The position numbers and the translations under genes are program-made. A stretch of 64,000 nt of DNA, from contig NZ_CP115543.1 of assembly GCF_031834615.1 (NCBI RefSeq), forward strand, positions 1,065,001-1,129,000, written 5' to 3'. Source of the stretch: Stenotrophomonas aracearum. GTDB lineage: Bacteria > Pseudomonadota > Gammaproteobacteria > Xanthomonadales > Xanthomonadaceae. Below, piece after piece: positions 27,688-37,699 of this stretch; position 1 is the stretch's first letter, and the number at the start of each line of letters is the position of its first letter. The notes under the pieces were generated by a model. The model saw only the letters and a list, made by a program, of their open reading frames with translations. It was not told the origin of the DNA and made no database searches.

Positions 27688-28853
27688 TCCTCACCCCGGA
27701 AGCCGAGATCGCGCAGTTCCTGCGCCGTATCAAGTACATCCTGTTTGCACTGGCGGTCGGTTGGGTGGTGTGGCTGCTGGCCCCGATTCTGACCCCGTTC
27801 GTGCTGGCGCTGGCGCTGGCCTGGCTGGGCGACCCACTGGTCGACCGGATCGAGGCCACCGGCCGGTCGCGCAACACCGGCGTGGTGCTGGTGTTCCTGG
27901 CCATGGTGCTGGTCATCACCGCCGCGCTGCTGATCCTGGTGCCGATGATCGAACGCCAGATCTCGACCCTGATCGCGGCTATTCCGCAGGTCCAGCAGTG
28001 GCTGATGCAGAACGCCATTCCCTGGTTCGAGCAGAAGACCGGCATGGAAATCATGCCGTGGCTGGAACCGGACCGGCTGATCGACTGGGTGCGCAGCCAC
28101 TGGGAACAGGCCGGCGGCGTTGCCAAGACCTTCTTCGGCTACGTGTCGCGCTCGGGTTTTGCAATGGTGACCTGGGTGGTCAACATCCTGCTGCTGCCGA
28201 TCCTGGCGTTCTACTTCCTGCGCGACTGGGACAAGCTGGTCGAGCGCGTGGCCTCGACCATTCCGCGCAACCACGTGGGCACCATCACCAAGCTGGCGCG
28301 CGAGTCCAATGACGTGCTCGGGGCCTTCATCCGTGGCCAGTTCCTGGTCATGGTGGCGCTGGGCCTGATCTACGCGATCGGGCTGTCGCTGGTGGGCCTG
28401 AAGCTGGGCCTGTTGATCGGCCTGGTCGCCGGCCTGATCAGCTTCATTCCGTACCTGGGCGCCACCACCGGCATCGTCATGGCGGTGCTGGCCGCGCTGG
28501 TACAGGCGCAGGGCTTCGACCTGAAGCTGCTGATCCTGGTCGGCGTGGTGTTCACCGTGGGCCAGCTGCTGGAAAGCTACGTGCTCACCCCGCGCATTGT
28601 CGGCGACAAGATCGGCCTGCACCCGGTGGCGGTGATCTTCGCGGTGATGGCCGGTGGCCAGCTGTTCGGCTTCCTCGGCATGTTGCTGGCGCTGCCGGTG
28701 GCGGCGGTGAGCAACGTGCTGCTGCGCTATGCGCACCTGCGTTACCGCGAGAGCGAGCTGTATGCCGGTGAGCCGAACGCGATCGTGATCGAAACGCACG
28801 TCGACCGGCAGACCGTGATCATCGACACGTCCAAGGGCCAAGACCTGAAGTGA
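27684..28853 (+). CDS. perM: AI-2E family transporter / PerM-like permease
   Basis: A 389-residue membrane protein of the AI-2 exporter superfamily, about eight helices. Helices 1-2 (ILFALAVGWVVWLLAPILTPFV...) are followed by a periplasmic amphipathic region (about 95-150) and the family-typical C-terminal stretch ISFIPYLGATTGIVMAV and GQLLESYVLTPRIVGDKIGL. Substrate is not determined; members range from AI-2 export to Na+/H+ antiport. Overlaps DUF2066 and hda by 4 bp each. Confidence 0.88.
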   Translation: MILTPEAEIAQFLRRIKYILFALAVGWVVWLLAPILTPFVLALALAWLGDPLVDRIEATGRSRNTGVVLVFLAMVLVITAALLILVPMIERQISTLIAAIPQVQQWLMQNAIPWFEQKTGMEIMPWLEPDRLIDWVRSHWEQAGGVAKTFFGYVSRSGFAMVTWVVNILLLPILAFYFLRDWDKLVERVASTIPRNHVGTITKLARESNDVLGAFIRGQFLVMVALGLIYAIGLSLVGLKLGLLIGLVAGLISFIPYLGATTGIVMAVLAALVQAQGFDLKLLILVGVVFTVGQLLESYVLTPRIVGDKIGLHPVAVIFAVMAGGQLFGFLGMLLALPVAAVSNVLLRYAHLRYRESELYAGEPNAIVIETHVDRQTVIIDTSKGQDLK

Positions 28854-29560
28854 GTGTTGTCCCGCAGCTGCCGCTTGCCCTGCGCTACCCGCAGGACGAG
28901 CGACTGGAAACCTTCATCGGCGCACCCGACGGTGCGCTGGCGCAGCTGCGCGCGATCGCCGTGGGCGCGGACCAGCACTGGGTGTACCTGGAAGGCGCGG
29001 CCGGCACCGGCAAGACGCACCAGGCGCTCGCGATGTGTTCGCTGGCCGAACAGGCCGGGCGGCAGCCGACCTACCTGCCGTTGAAGGCGGTGGTGGGGCG
29101 CACCCGCGCGGCGCTGGAATCGCTGGAAGGTCGCGACCTGGTCGCGCTGGACGGGCTGGATGCGGTGGCGGGGCATCGCGAGGATGAAGTGGCGCTGTTC
29201 GATTTCCACAATCGTGCGCGCAGTGCGGGCATCACGTTGTTGTACACCGCCCAGCACGCGCCTGACCGGCTCGGGCTGGTACTGCCGGACCTGCGCTCGC
29301 GCCTGCAGCAGTGCGTGCGCGTGGTGCTGCAGCCGCTGGACGACGAAGGCCGCGCCGCGGTGCTGCGCGAGCGCGCGGCTCGGCGCGGCTTGTCGATCGA
29401 TGAAGCGGCCATCGAATGGCTGCTGACCCGGACCGGCCGCGAGCTGGGCAGCCTGGTCAGCCTGCTGGACTGGCTGGACCGCGAATCCCTGGCCGCGCAA
29501 AGGCGGATCACCGTGCCGTTTCTGCGGCAGGTGGTGGAAGAGGGTTCGCATCGGTTGTAA
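28850..29560 (+). CDS. hda: DnaA regulatory inactivator Hda
   Basis: A 236-residue AAA+ protein that with the DNA-loaded sliding clamp stimulates DnaA-ATP hydrolysis and prevents re-initiation. The N-terminal clamp-binding motif QLPLAL is at 6-11 and the Walker A-like loop GAAGTGKT at 49-56. Start is GTG at 28850 (GTGA overlap with perM). Length matches the family. Confidence 0.92.
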   Translation: MSVVPQLPLALRYPQDERLETFIGAPDGALAQLRAIAVGADQHWVYLEGAAGTGKTHQALAMCSLAEQAGRQPTYLPLKAVVGRTRAALESLEGRDLVALDGLDAVAGHREDEVALFDFHNRARSAGITLLYTAQHAPDRLGLVLPDLRSRLQQCVRVVLQPLDDEGRAAVLRERAARRGLSIDEAAIEWLLTRTGRELGSLVSLLDWLDRESLAAQRRITVPFLRQVVEEGSHRL

Positions 29561-29586
29561 ACGGGGAACTGCGGGATGGCTGCCTT

Positions 29587-29731
29587 GGTAGGGTCGCATC
29601 CCGATCGACTGCCGGTAACCTGGCAACGATCATTTGGGGCATGAACCCGAATCAAAATCGGCTTCGGGCCGGGTCATGCGTTCGTCGTGCCGATCACCGA
29701 TACGTGCGGTCGTTTGGGAACCGACCCTACC
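29587..29731. repeat. Nested palindromic element between hda and murU
   Basis: Outer arms of 16 bp (29587-29602 and 29716-29731) are inverted copies with two mismatches, both beginning GGTAGGGTCG. Inside lies a second, imperfect inverted repeat (29639-29651 against 29663-29679) and a smaller quasi-palindrome at 29611-29624. The 145-bp unit fills the gap between two convergent genes and has no coding potential I can support. It shares the GGTAG edge with REP units but is much larger. Confidence 0.6.
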
Positions 29732-29737
29732 GAGCCC

Positions 29738-31470
<1,733 letters not shown>

Positions 31471-31527
31471 GGACAGGTACGTCGAAGCGGCGCCGGGTGG
31501 CGCGTGTGGAAGGAAAGGGGAGGGGTA

Positions 31528-31797
31528 TCAGCGTTTGCCGCTGAACAGCCGGAGCACGGCCAGTACGGCGATCGCACCGAGGATGGCGCCGACGAAACCG
31601 GCGGGTTCACCGCGCGAGTACCAGCCCATGTACTGGCCGAACCAGCCGGCGACCAGTGCGCCGACGATGCCGAGCACGATGGTCAGCAGGCAGCCCATGC
31701 GGTTGTTGCCGGGCATGAAGAAGCGCCCGAACAAGCCGACGATGAAACCGACCAGGATGATGTAAAGCCAGCTGGTGCTGCCGAACAATCCGTCCAT
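31528..31797 (-). CDS. GlsB/YeaQ/YmgE-family membrane protein
   Basis: An 89-residue, three-helix inner-membrane protein of the transglycosylase-associated (Tag-like) family. Typical motifs: LYIILVGFIVGLFGRFFMPG, MGCLLTIVLGIVGALVAGWFGQYMG, and GFVGAILGAIAVLAVL. Members are stress-induced; despite the family name no enzymatic activity is shown. It stands alone between amgK and the dipeptidase. Confidence 0.9.
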   Translation of the reverse strand: MDGLFGSTSWLYIILVGFIVGLFGRFFMPGNNRMGCLLTIVLGIVGALVAGWFGQYMGWYSRGEPAGFVGAILGAIAVLAVLRLFSGKR

Positions 31798-31861
31798 CGT
31801 GTGATTCCTGCAGGAGATGGACGCAGCCTATCAAAAGGCTGCGTCCCTCCGCGTCTACCTC

Positions 31862-33355
31862 TCAACAGCAACCATGCCCACCGTGGCGGGTACCGCTGTC
31901 GGCCGCCACCGGCGAACCGCTGGTCTCGCCGCGCAGGCTGGCCGCGTAATGCTCGCTGATCACCTTGGACACGCATGCGGTCACGCGCTTGCCCATCGGA
32001 ATGTGCAGGAACTCGTTCGGGCCGTGTGCGTTGGAATGCGGGCCCAGCACGCCGGTGATCATGAACTGCGCACCCGGGAACTTCTCGCCCAGCATGCCCA
32101 TGAACGGGATCGAGCCGCCTTCGCCCATGTACATCGCCGGCTTGCCGAAGAAGGTCTGGCTGGCATCGTCGATGGCCTGGGTCAGCCACGGCGCCATCGC
32201 CGGCGCGTTCCAGCCCGACGAGGCCTTTTCCAGGTCCAGCTTCACTTCCGCGCCGTTCGGCGGGTCGCGCAGCAGCGCTTCCTTCAGCAGCTCACCGCAG
32301 GCCTTGCCGTCGGCGGTCGGCGGCAGGCGCAGCGACAGCTTCACGGCGGTATGCGGGCGCAGCACGTTGCCGGCCGAGGCCAGCGGCGGCATGCCGTCCA
32401 CGCCGGTCACCGACAGCGCCGGGCGCCAGGTGCGGTTGAGCACCAGCTCGGTCAGGTCTTCGTTCATCGGGCGCAGGCCGTCGACCATCGGGAACTTCTC
32501 GAAGATCTCGGTATCCACCACCTCGGCGGCGCGCTTGGCCTGGGCCTGGCGCTCTTCCGGAATCTGCACGTGCATGCCGTCGAGCAGGATGCGGCCGGTG
32601 TTCTCGTCCTCGATGCGCGAGAGCAGCTGGCGCAGCAGGCGGAAGCTGGACGGCACCACGCCAGAGGCGTCGCCGGAATGCACGCCTTCGTTGAGCACCT
32701 TCACCGAGAAGTTGCCGCCGGTCAGGCCGCGCAGCGAGGTGGTGCACCACAGCTGGTCGTAGTTGGCGCAGCCCGAATCCAGGCACACCACCAGCGACGG
32801 CTTGCCGATGCGGTCGGCCAGGTGGTCCACGTAGGCCGGCAGGTCGTAGCTGCCCGATTCCTCGCAGGCTTCGATCAGCACCACGCAGCGGGCGTGCGGC
32901 AGGTTCTGCGCCTGCAGCGCGAGCACCGCAGCCAGCGAGCCGTAGATGGCGTAGCCGTCATCGGCGCCGCCGCGGCCGTACAGCTTGTCGCCGCGCAGCA
33001 CCGGCAGCCACGGACCCAGGTCGTCGTCCCAGCCGGTCATTTCCGGCTGCTTGTCCAGGTGCCCGTACAGCAGCACGGTGTCGTCGCCGGTTTCGGCGCC
33101 GGTGGCGGGAATTTCCAGCAGCAGCAGCGGCGTGCGGCCTTCCAGGCGCACCACCTCCACCTGCAGCCCCGGCAGGTTCTGGGCCTTGGCCCAGCTTTCC
33201 ATCAGGGTGACGGCCTGCTCCATGTAGCCGTTTTCGACCCAATTAGCGTCGAACATCGGCGATTTGTTGGGAATGCGGATGTATTCGACCAATTGCGGAA
33301 CGATCTCGCTGTCCCACTTGTCATTGACGAATTGGCCGAGCTTGGCGCTGTCCAT
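31862..33355 (-). CDS. M20-family metallo-dipeptidase
   Basis: A 497-residue M20 peptidase (ATG at 33355). Metal ligands and catalytic residues are in LLYGHLDKQPE (His99, Asp101), GRGGADDG (Asp132) and EACEESGS (Glu165/166). The insertion domain (about 200-390) is of the dimerising lid type. Length and motifs resemble the CNDP/carnosinase-like dipeptidases. A His-rich C-terminal tip ends in Cys-Cys. Cytoplasmic, as no signal peptide is seen. Confidence 0.9.
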   Translation of the reverse strand: MDSAKLGQFVNDKWDSEIVPQLVEYIRIPNKSPMFDANWVENGYMEQAVTLMESWAKAQNLPGLQVEVVRLEGRTPLLLLEIPATGAETGDDTVLLYGHLDKQPEMTGWDDDLGPWLPVLRGDKLYGRGGADDGYAIYGSLAAVLALQAQNLPHARCVVLIEACEESGSYDLPAYVDHLADRIGKPSLVVCLDSGCANYDQLWCTTSLRGLTGGNFSVKVLNEGVHSGDASGVVPSSFRLLRQLLSRIEDENTGRILLDGMHVQIPEERQAQAKRAAEVVDTEIFEKFPMVDGLRPMNEDLTELVLNRTWRPALSVTGVDGMPPLASAGNVLRPHTAVKLSLRLPPTADGKACGELLKEALLRDPPNGAEVKLDLEKASSGWNAPAMAPWLTQAIDDASQTFFGKPAMYMGEGGSIPFMGMLGEKFPGAQFMITGVLGPHSNAHGPNEFLHIPMGKRVTACVSKVISEHYAASLRGETSGSPVAADSGTRHGGHGCC

Positions 33356-33556
33356 CAGGTAACTCCGAGTGCATGTGGCTGATCCCGCCATTCTACGCCT
33401 GAGCGAGGGGTAGGGATTTCCCTACACGACGTCAGGTATTTAGCTGGCTGTGTGAAGGTGATGTCGACGATAGGCTGTGTGCATGTGGCGAGGGACACTG
33501 ATTGCTCCGACGGGATGCCGGCAGCAGAGGGGTCCGAAGTCACAGGGAGCTACACG

Positions 33557-33886
33557 GTGGGGCCTTGGTTTTCGTGGAAGGCGCTGGTGCTGGGACTGAT
33601 GTTGGCGGGAACCGTTTCGGCGGCCGACCGGATCGACATCAACACCGCCGACGCGTCGACGCTGCAGCAGGGATTGACGAACGTGGGGCCCAAGAAGGCC
33701 CAGGCGATCGTCGCGTACCGGCGACAACACGGACCTTTCCTCCGGGTCGAGGACCTGGCACGGGTGAAAGGGATAGGGACAGCAACGGTCGAACGGAATC
33801 GACGACGGATGACGGTGGGGGCCATGAAGGCGCCCACGGTGGCACCGCCCAGGAGGGCAGCGCCGACACCCGTTCCAAGGCGCTGA
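33557..33886 (+). CDS. ComEA-like helix-hairpin-helix protein
   Basis: A 109-residue exported DNA-binding protein, taking the GTG at 33557 as start since a signal peptide ([17 protein letters not shown]) follows. The ComEA domain reads [36 protein letters not shown] and [19 protein letters not shown], two HhH motifs. Such proteins bind incoming DNA in the periplasm during transformation. Upstream in-frame ATGs would add 35 residues without a family match. The basic Pro-rich tail is short. Confidence 0.88.
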   Translation: MGPWFSWKALVLGLMLAGTVSAADRIDINTADASTLQQGLTNVGPKKAQAIVAYRRQHGPFLRVEDLARVKGIGTATVERNRRRMTVGAMKAPTVAPPRRAAPTPVPRR

Positions 33887-34190
33887 CGTAACAGGATGGG
33901 TCGCGACCGGCATGACGTCGGTCACGGTGGCCAGGCAGGAGCCGGCCGCCACGACAGCCGCACGGAGGCGGCACGCACGGACGCAGCGCGGAAGGACTGG
34001 CGCGGATCCACCAGGACGGTGGCATCCAGACCCGGGAAGGGGAGGGATGGCGGAACAACATACGGCCGAGTGCAGGGAGCATGGCCGGCACCCACACTGG
34101 GCAGGACGCACAGGGGGAAGGCGGGATGCCGACAAGGACGTGACGATTGCCCGGTCCGCACAGGGATGTGTGACCGGGCAATTTCTTTGT
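33887..34190 (+). ncRNA. Candidate structured non-coding transcript or long comEA 3' UTR
   Basis: Part of a 474-bp stretch (33887-34360) with no gene I can support. It contains several stem-loops, including the palindrome GGTCGCGACC near 33899 and CCACC/GGTGG near 34008, then a purine-rich tract near 34035. It ends in the strong terminator at 34146. The ORFs over it on both strands lack family matches. It may be a separate sRNA or an mRNA tail. Confidence 0.35.
34146..34189 (+). terminator. Strong intrinsic terminator downstream of comEA-like gene
   Basis: An 11-bp perfect stem (ATTGCCCGGTC with its complement at 34172-34182) with an inner CACA/TGTG extension, followed by TTTCTTTG. It lies about 260 bp after the comEA stop, leaving a long transcribed but non-coding stretch. 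Confidence 0.85.
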
Positions 34191-34280
34191 ATGCTTCAAG
34201 TGTTGGTGAAAGGGTCCTAACGCATTCACCCTTCCTCGGCGCGAGCTGGGGGTCCTCAGACACGGCATGGCAAGGATGTT

Positions 34281-34367
34281 ATGCAACAGAGGAGCGCGCA
34301 GTTCACACTGCTTGACCTGTTGAGCACCGGCGTCAACTTCGGCGTGTACCGGCCCTCGGCATGTTGA
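34281..34367 (+). pseudogene. Possible 3' remnant of a lost array member
   Basis: An 87-base frame (ATG CAA CAG ... TGT TGA) ends by overlapping the next start codon in the string ATGTTGA. This is the same 7-bp overlap seen between the second and third intact genes of the array at 35403-35409. Its last residues (VNFGVY...C) loosely resemble the end of the 34888 gene (ANRGVWVC). This suggests a degraded copy; the match is short and may be chance. Confidence 0.25.
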
Positions 34368-34837
34368 AGAGGACTGCCCTTCTCATCGGCGTCCTCACGA
34401 TGGTGCGGGCATGCGTAGTGGCATCGGTGGTGCTCGCCTGGCAAGGCTACTGCTTCGAGCAGCGGCGTTTCGTGCCTGCTCAGGAAATCGAACGTGCCGC
34501 CATCGAGAGCCTACTTGCCAGCTACCCGCCAAGCGTGGAATTAGCCCGCCAGCGGCAGCCGGACGGCAATCTGGCCGTGACTTATGGTCCACCATCGCAT
34601 CCCATGATGTTTGCCGGCGTCGACCATTTTCTCGCTCTCAATCCCGGCGCATGCCAAATGGTCCCACGTGGATGGGAAGGTCATGCCCCTTCACAGGTTT
34701 CCCGTCTTCTCGGCACTGAAACCTTCATCGTTCGCCTACGCTACCCCGTCCGCTTCTACGAGAACGGAAGGCTGCGTGCGGTGCCGGATGAACACTTCGT
34801 ATCCGTTAACCGGTGCGGCGAGGTCATAACACCCTGA
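34361..34837 (+). CDS. Exported protein of unknown function, tandem array copy 1 (type A)
   Basis: A 158-residue protein with a short basic N-terminus and a hydrophobic signal/anchor (about 5-27). It shares with the next two genes GYCFEQRRF, EIERAAIES, PSVELAR, GVDHFLALNP, RLLG-E-FIVRLRYPVRFYENG and a final VNRCG. Cys29 or so and the C-terminal Cys are kept in all copies and could form a disulfide. DNA is close to 95% identical to copy 3 over its centre, so duplication is recent. No family recognised; periplasmic or membrane-tethered location inferred. Neighbours downstream are cell-wall enzymes. Confidence 0.65.
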   Translation: MLKRTALLIGVLTMVRACVVASVVLAWQGYCFEQRRFVPAQEIERAAIESLLASYPPSVELARQRQPDGNLAVTYGPPSHPMMFAGVDHFLALNPGACQMVPRGWEGHAPSQVSRLLGTETFIVRLRYPVRFYENGRLRAVPDEHFVSVNRCGEVITP

Positions 34838-34887
34838 GCCGAGCCGGTGTCCGCATGAGCGCATGTCCACAATGGACGCCTTCTCCG

Positions 34888-35409
34888 ATGAAAACCATCC
34901 TCTCCCTGGCGGCGGGTCTCACACTTCTTCTGATTGCCCTGTCCGGGTGGCATCGTATTGATATGGCGGGTCGCGGCTACTGCTTCGAGCAACAGCGCGT
35001 CCTGGCTGCAGAAGAGATCGAACGGGCAGCCATTCTGCATGAGCTGAAGAAGTTTCCGCCCAGCGTGCCCGTAAAGACAGAATGGCTTGGGGAAGGCCGC
35101 AGCGTGCAGACTTGGGCCGTGCCCAGAAGTGCCGAACCCTTTTCCGGCGTGGACGACTATCTCTCCAGAAACCCCGGAGGGGTTCAGATCGTGCAAGGCG
35201 GAGCCCATGCACGTGCTGCGGGGCTACTGTCGCGTCTGATCGGAGACGAGTTCTACATCGTCAGCCTGCGCTATCCCGTGCGTTTCTCTGAAGACGGGAA
35301 GGCACGCACCATTCCCCACGAAGGTTTCGTAATCGTCAGCCGGTGCGGCAAGGTCGTGGCGGTCAACGCCGATGATCGTTTCGCCAACCGCGGAGTCTGG
35401 GTATGTTGA
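34888..35409 (+). CDS. Exported protein of unknown function, tandem array copy 2 (type B)
   Basis: A 173-residue diverged paralog of its neighbours, starting at the ATG at 34888 where a signal sequence begins (MKTILSLAAGLTLLLIALSG). The longer in-frame start at 34813 would run into the previous gene. It keeps GYCFEQQRV, EIERAAI, PSV, FSGVDDYLSRNP, RLIGDEFYIVSLRYPVRF and SRCGKVV, but the middle Cys (ACQMV in A copies) is missing, and it has a 16-residue C-terminal extension. Its end overlaps copy 3 by 7 bp. Confidence 0.65.
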   Translation: MKTILSLAAGLTLLLIALSGWHRIDMAGRGYCFEQQRVLAAEEIERAAILHELKKFPPSVPVKTEWLGEGRSVQTWAVPRSAEPFSGVDDYLSRNPGGVQIVQGGAHARAAGLLSRLIGDEFYIVSLRYPVRFSEDGKARTIPHEGFVIVSRCGKVVAVNADDRFANRGVWVC

Positions 35410-35879
35410 AGAAGACGGCGTTGCTGATCGGCGGTCTAGGGTTGGTGCGGGCAAGCGTGCTGGCCGTGGTCGTGCTCGCCTGGCAAGGCTACTGCTTCGA
35501 ACAGCGGCGTTTCGTGCCTGCTCGGGAAATCGAACGTGCCGCCATCGAGAGCGTACTTGCCAGCTATCCGCCAAGCGTGGAGTTGGCGCGCTGGCGGCAG
35601 AAGGACGGCAACCTGAGCGTGACCTACGGCCGGCCATCGCACCCTGTAACGATTGCCGGGGTTGACCATTTCCTGACGCTCAATCCTGATGCATGCCAGA
35701 TGGTCGCTCGCGGGTGGGAAGGCCATGCTCCTTCGCCCCTAACCCGACTTCTGGGCTACGAAACCTATATTGTGCGCCTGCGCTACCTCGTCCGCTTCTA
35801 CGAGAACGGAACGCTTCGCGCGGTGCCGCATGAAAGGTTCGTATCGGTCGATCGGTGCGGACGTGTGGTAAGCCTGTGA
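35403..35879 (+). CDS. Exported protein of unknown function, tandem array copy 3 (type A)
   Basis: A 158-residue protein nearly the same as copy 1: MLKKTALLIG start, GYCFEQRRFVPAREIERAAIES, GVDHFLTLNPDACQMV, GYETYIVRLRYLVRFYENG, DRCGRVV. Start and end positions match copy 1 exactly in length. Translation is coupled to copy 2 through the ATGTTGA overlap. G+C is lower than in flanking core genes. Function unknown. Confidence 0.65.
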   Translation: MLKKTALLIGGLGLVRASVLAVVVLAWQGYCFEQRRFVPAREIERAAIESVLASYPPSVELARWRQKDGNLSVTYGRPSHPVTIAGVDHFLTLNPDACQMVARGWEGHAPSPLTRLLGYETYIVRLRYLVRFYENGTLRAVPHERFVSVDRCGRVVSL

Positions 35880-35955
35880 CTACACCGAACACGCCTATCG
35901 GGCATCATGTAGCGACACGCCATGCGTGTCCTCGACCCACCCGAAGGAAGGCAAC

Positions 35956-36987
35956 ATGCCCACACGCCGCACGCTGCTGAAGCACATCGCCGGATCGCTT
36001 GTCGCCGCCCTGGTACTTCCCGCCTGGGCTGCACCCGAACCTGCCGGCCCTACCGACCTCAAGCCCGGCCAGTTCCTCTGGCATCCGGAGATTTCCCCGG
36101 CGGGTCCGATCGTGCTGGTGGTCAGCCTGGATGAGCAGCGCGCCTACGTGTACCGCAACGGCATCGCCATCGGCCTGAGCACGATCAGCTCGGGCAAGCC
36201 CGGGCATGAAACGCCCACGGGCGTGTTCACCATCCTGCAGAAGGACAAGGACCACAAGTCCAACCTCTATAACAGCGCGCCCATGCCCTACATGCAGCGC
36301 CTGACCTGGGACGGCATCGCGCTGCACGGCGGCAACCTGCCCGGGCACCCGGCCTCGCACGGCTGCGTGCGCTTGCCGCAGGCGTTCGCGCAGAAGCTGT
36401 TCGGCGAAACCCAGCGCGGCGACACCGTGGTGGTGGCCGACGCCAAGAGCGCGCCGATGACCCTGGCCTATCCGGCGGTGCTGGCGCCGGTGAACAGCAC
36501 CGGCAAGGCGCTAGTCGAGACCACCGATGCGCCGGACCACTACTGGAATGACGGCGCGGCGCCGGCGGGGCAGGTCGGCATCCTGGTCAGTCTGCACGAT
36601 CAGCGGCTGTACGTGCTGCGCGATGGCGTGCTGATCGGCGAGTCGCGGCTGGAAGCCAAGGCGCTGCCCGCGTTCGAGGGCACCACCCTGTTCGTGATGC
36701 AGCAGGGGTATTCGGACGTCGCCAGCCCCCTTGATTCGACCCAGAAGCTGCACAAGTGGACCGCCTATCCGCTGCTGGGGCAGAGCGCGGGCAATGCCAG
36801 CCCGGACCTGCTGGCCACGCCCAGCCTGCCGATGGCGCTGCCGCCGTCGTTCGCCGCGCAGCTGTACAAGGCGTTGGTGCCCGGAACCACGTTGCTGGTG
36901 ACCAGCCTGCCGGCGGTACGCCCGGTGGCAGATGAACAGAACCTGCAACCGGTATTGGAATCCGACGCGGCTGGAGCCACCTTATAG
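35956..36987 (+). CDS. L,D-transpeptidase (YkuD), Tat-type signal
   Basis: A 343-residue cell-wall enzyme from the ATG at 35956, with GAAGGAAGGC as ribosome site. The leader MPTRRTLLKHIAGSLVAALV looks like a twin-arginine signal. The YkuD domain covers about 52-165; catalytic residues His124 (IALHGG) and Cys137 (SHGCVRLP) are intact. A second, weaker YkuD-like half (about 205-270, VGILVSLHDQRLYVLRDG) lacks the Cys. It probably makes 3-3 peptidoglycan cross-links or attaches proteins. Followed 2 bp later by another L,D-transpeptidase. Confidence 0.9.
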   Translation: MPTRRTLLKHIAGSLVAALVLPAWAAPEPAGPTDLKPGQFLWHPEISPAGPIVLVVSLDEQRAYVYRNGIAIGLSTISSGKPGHETPTGVFTILQKDKDHKSNLYNSAPMPYMQRLTWDGIALHGGNLPGHPASHGCVRLPQAFAQKLFGETQRGDTVVVADAKSAPMTLAYPAVLAPVNSTGKALVETTDAPDHYWNDGAAPAGQVGILVSLHDQRLYVLRDGVLIGESRLEAKALPAFEGTTLFVMQQGYSDVASPLDSTQKLHKWTAYPLLGQSAGNASPDLLATPSLPMALPPSFAAQLYKALVPGTTLLVTSLPAVRPVADEQNLQPVLESDAAGATL

Positions 36988-36989
36988 GG

Positions 36990-37685
36990 ATGGCCTATCG
37001 GATTCCGCTTTCGCTCTTGGGTGTGTTGACGCTCGCAATTCCGCATGCGGCTTGTGGCGCCGGTCGTCGACCGGCGTTACCGGCAGACCAGATGGCCGAG
37101 ATGATGGCGCGGGCGGCGCCCAATGCCGACCGCAAGGTGCTGAAGCTGGCGGCGCAGGCGATGACCTGCGCGCTGCGGCGGCCGGAGCTGGGGATCGACC
37201 CGGGCCGTCTGAGCGTGATCGATTATTCGCGCCCGTCCACCGAACAGCGCATGTGGGTGTTCGACCTGGCCCGGCAGAAGCTGCTGTTCGAGGAATGGGT
37301 CGCGCATGGCCGCAATAGCGGCAGCAATGCCACCGAGCGCTTCTCCAACCGCGACGGCAGTTTCATGTCCAGCATCGGCGCGTTCAAGGCGAAGGAAACC
37401 TACATGGGCGGCAACGGCTATTCGCTGCGCCTGGACGGTCTGGAACCGGGCTTCAATGACAACGCCCGCGACCGCGCCATCGTCATCCACGGTGCGCCGT
37501 ACGTGAACCCCACCATCGCGCGCCTGCAGGGCCGGCTCGGACGCAGCCTTGGCTGCCCCGCCGTGCGCCTGACCGTGGCGCGACCCCTGATCGACAGCCT
37601 GCAGGGCGGGGCGATGGTATTCGCCTACTACCCGGATAAGGACTGGCTGGCGCGCTCGAAGCTGCTCAGCACCGACTGCGGCTGA
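36990..37685 (+). CDS. Murein L,D-transpeptidase catalytic domain protein (YkuD_2)
   Basis: A 231-residue exported protein of the second YkuD-like family. Motifs: DYSRPSTEQRMWVFDL, AHGRNSGSN, FSNRDGSFMSSIGAF, the conserved His167 in IVIHGAPYV and Cys189 in RSLGCPAVR. The signal peptide ends near HAACGA. It starts 2 bp after the previous gene, so the two cell-wall enzymes form an operon. Confidence 0.9.
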   Translation: MAYRIPLSLLGVLTLAIPHAACGAGRRPALPADQMAEMMARAAPNADRKVLKLAAQAMTCALRRPELGIDPGRLSVIDYSRPSTEQRMWVFDLARQKLLFEEWVAHGRNSGSNATERFSNRDGSFMSSIGAFKAKETYMGGNGYSLRLDGLEPGFNDNARDRAIVIHGAPYVNPTIARLQGRLGRSLGCPAVRLTVARPLIDSLQGGAMVFAYYPDKDWLARSKLLSTDCG

Positions 37686-37699
37686 GGCACAATGGCGGC

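Noticed and set aside
33896..34315. A 139-codon frame in the gap after the comEA-like gene
   Set aside because: Composition is Arg/Gly/Thr-rich and irregular, there is no ribosome site or family, and it runs straight through a strong terminator hairpin.
34361..35879. Array genes as confirmed T4SS/T6SS immunity proteins
   Set aside because: No effector, XVIPCD-like tail, PAAR, VgrG or secretion gene occurs nearby. The immunity idea is kept only as a hypothesis in the findings.
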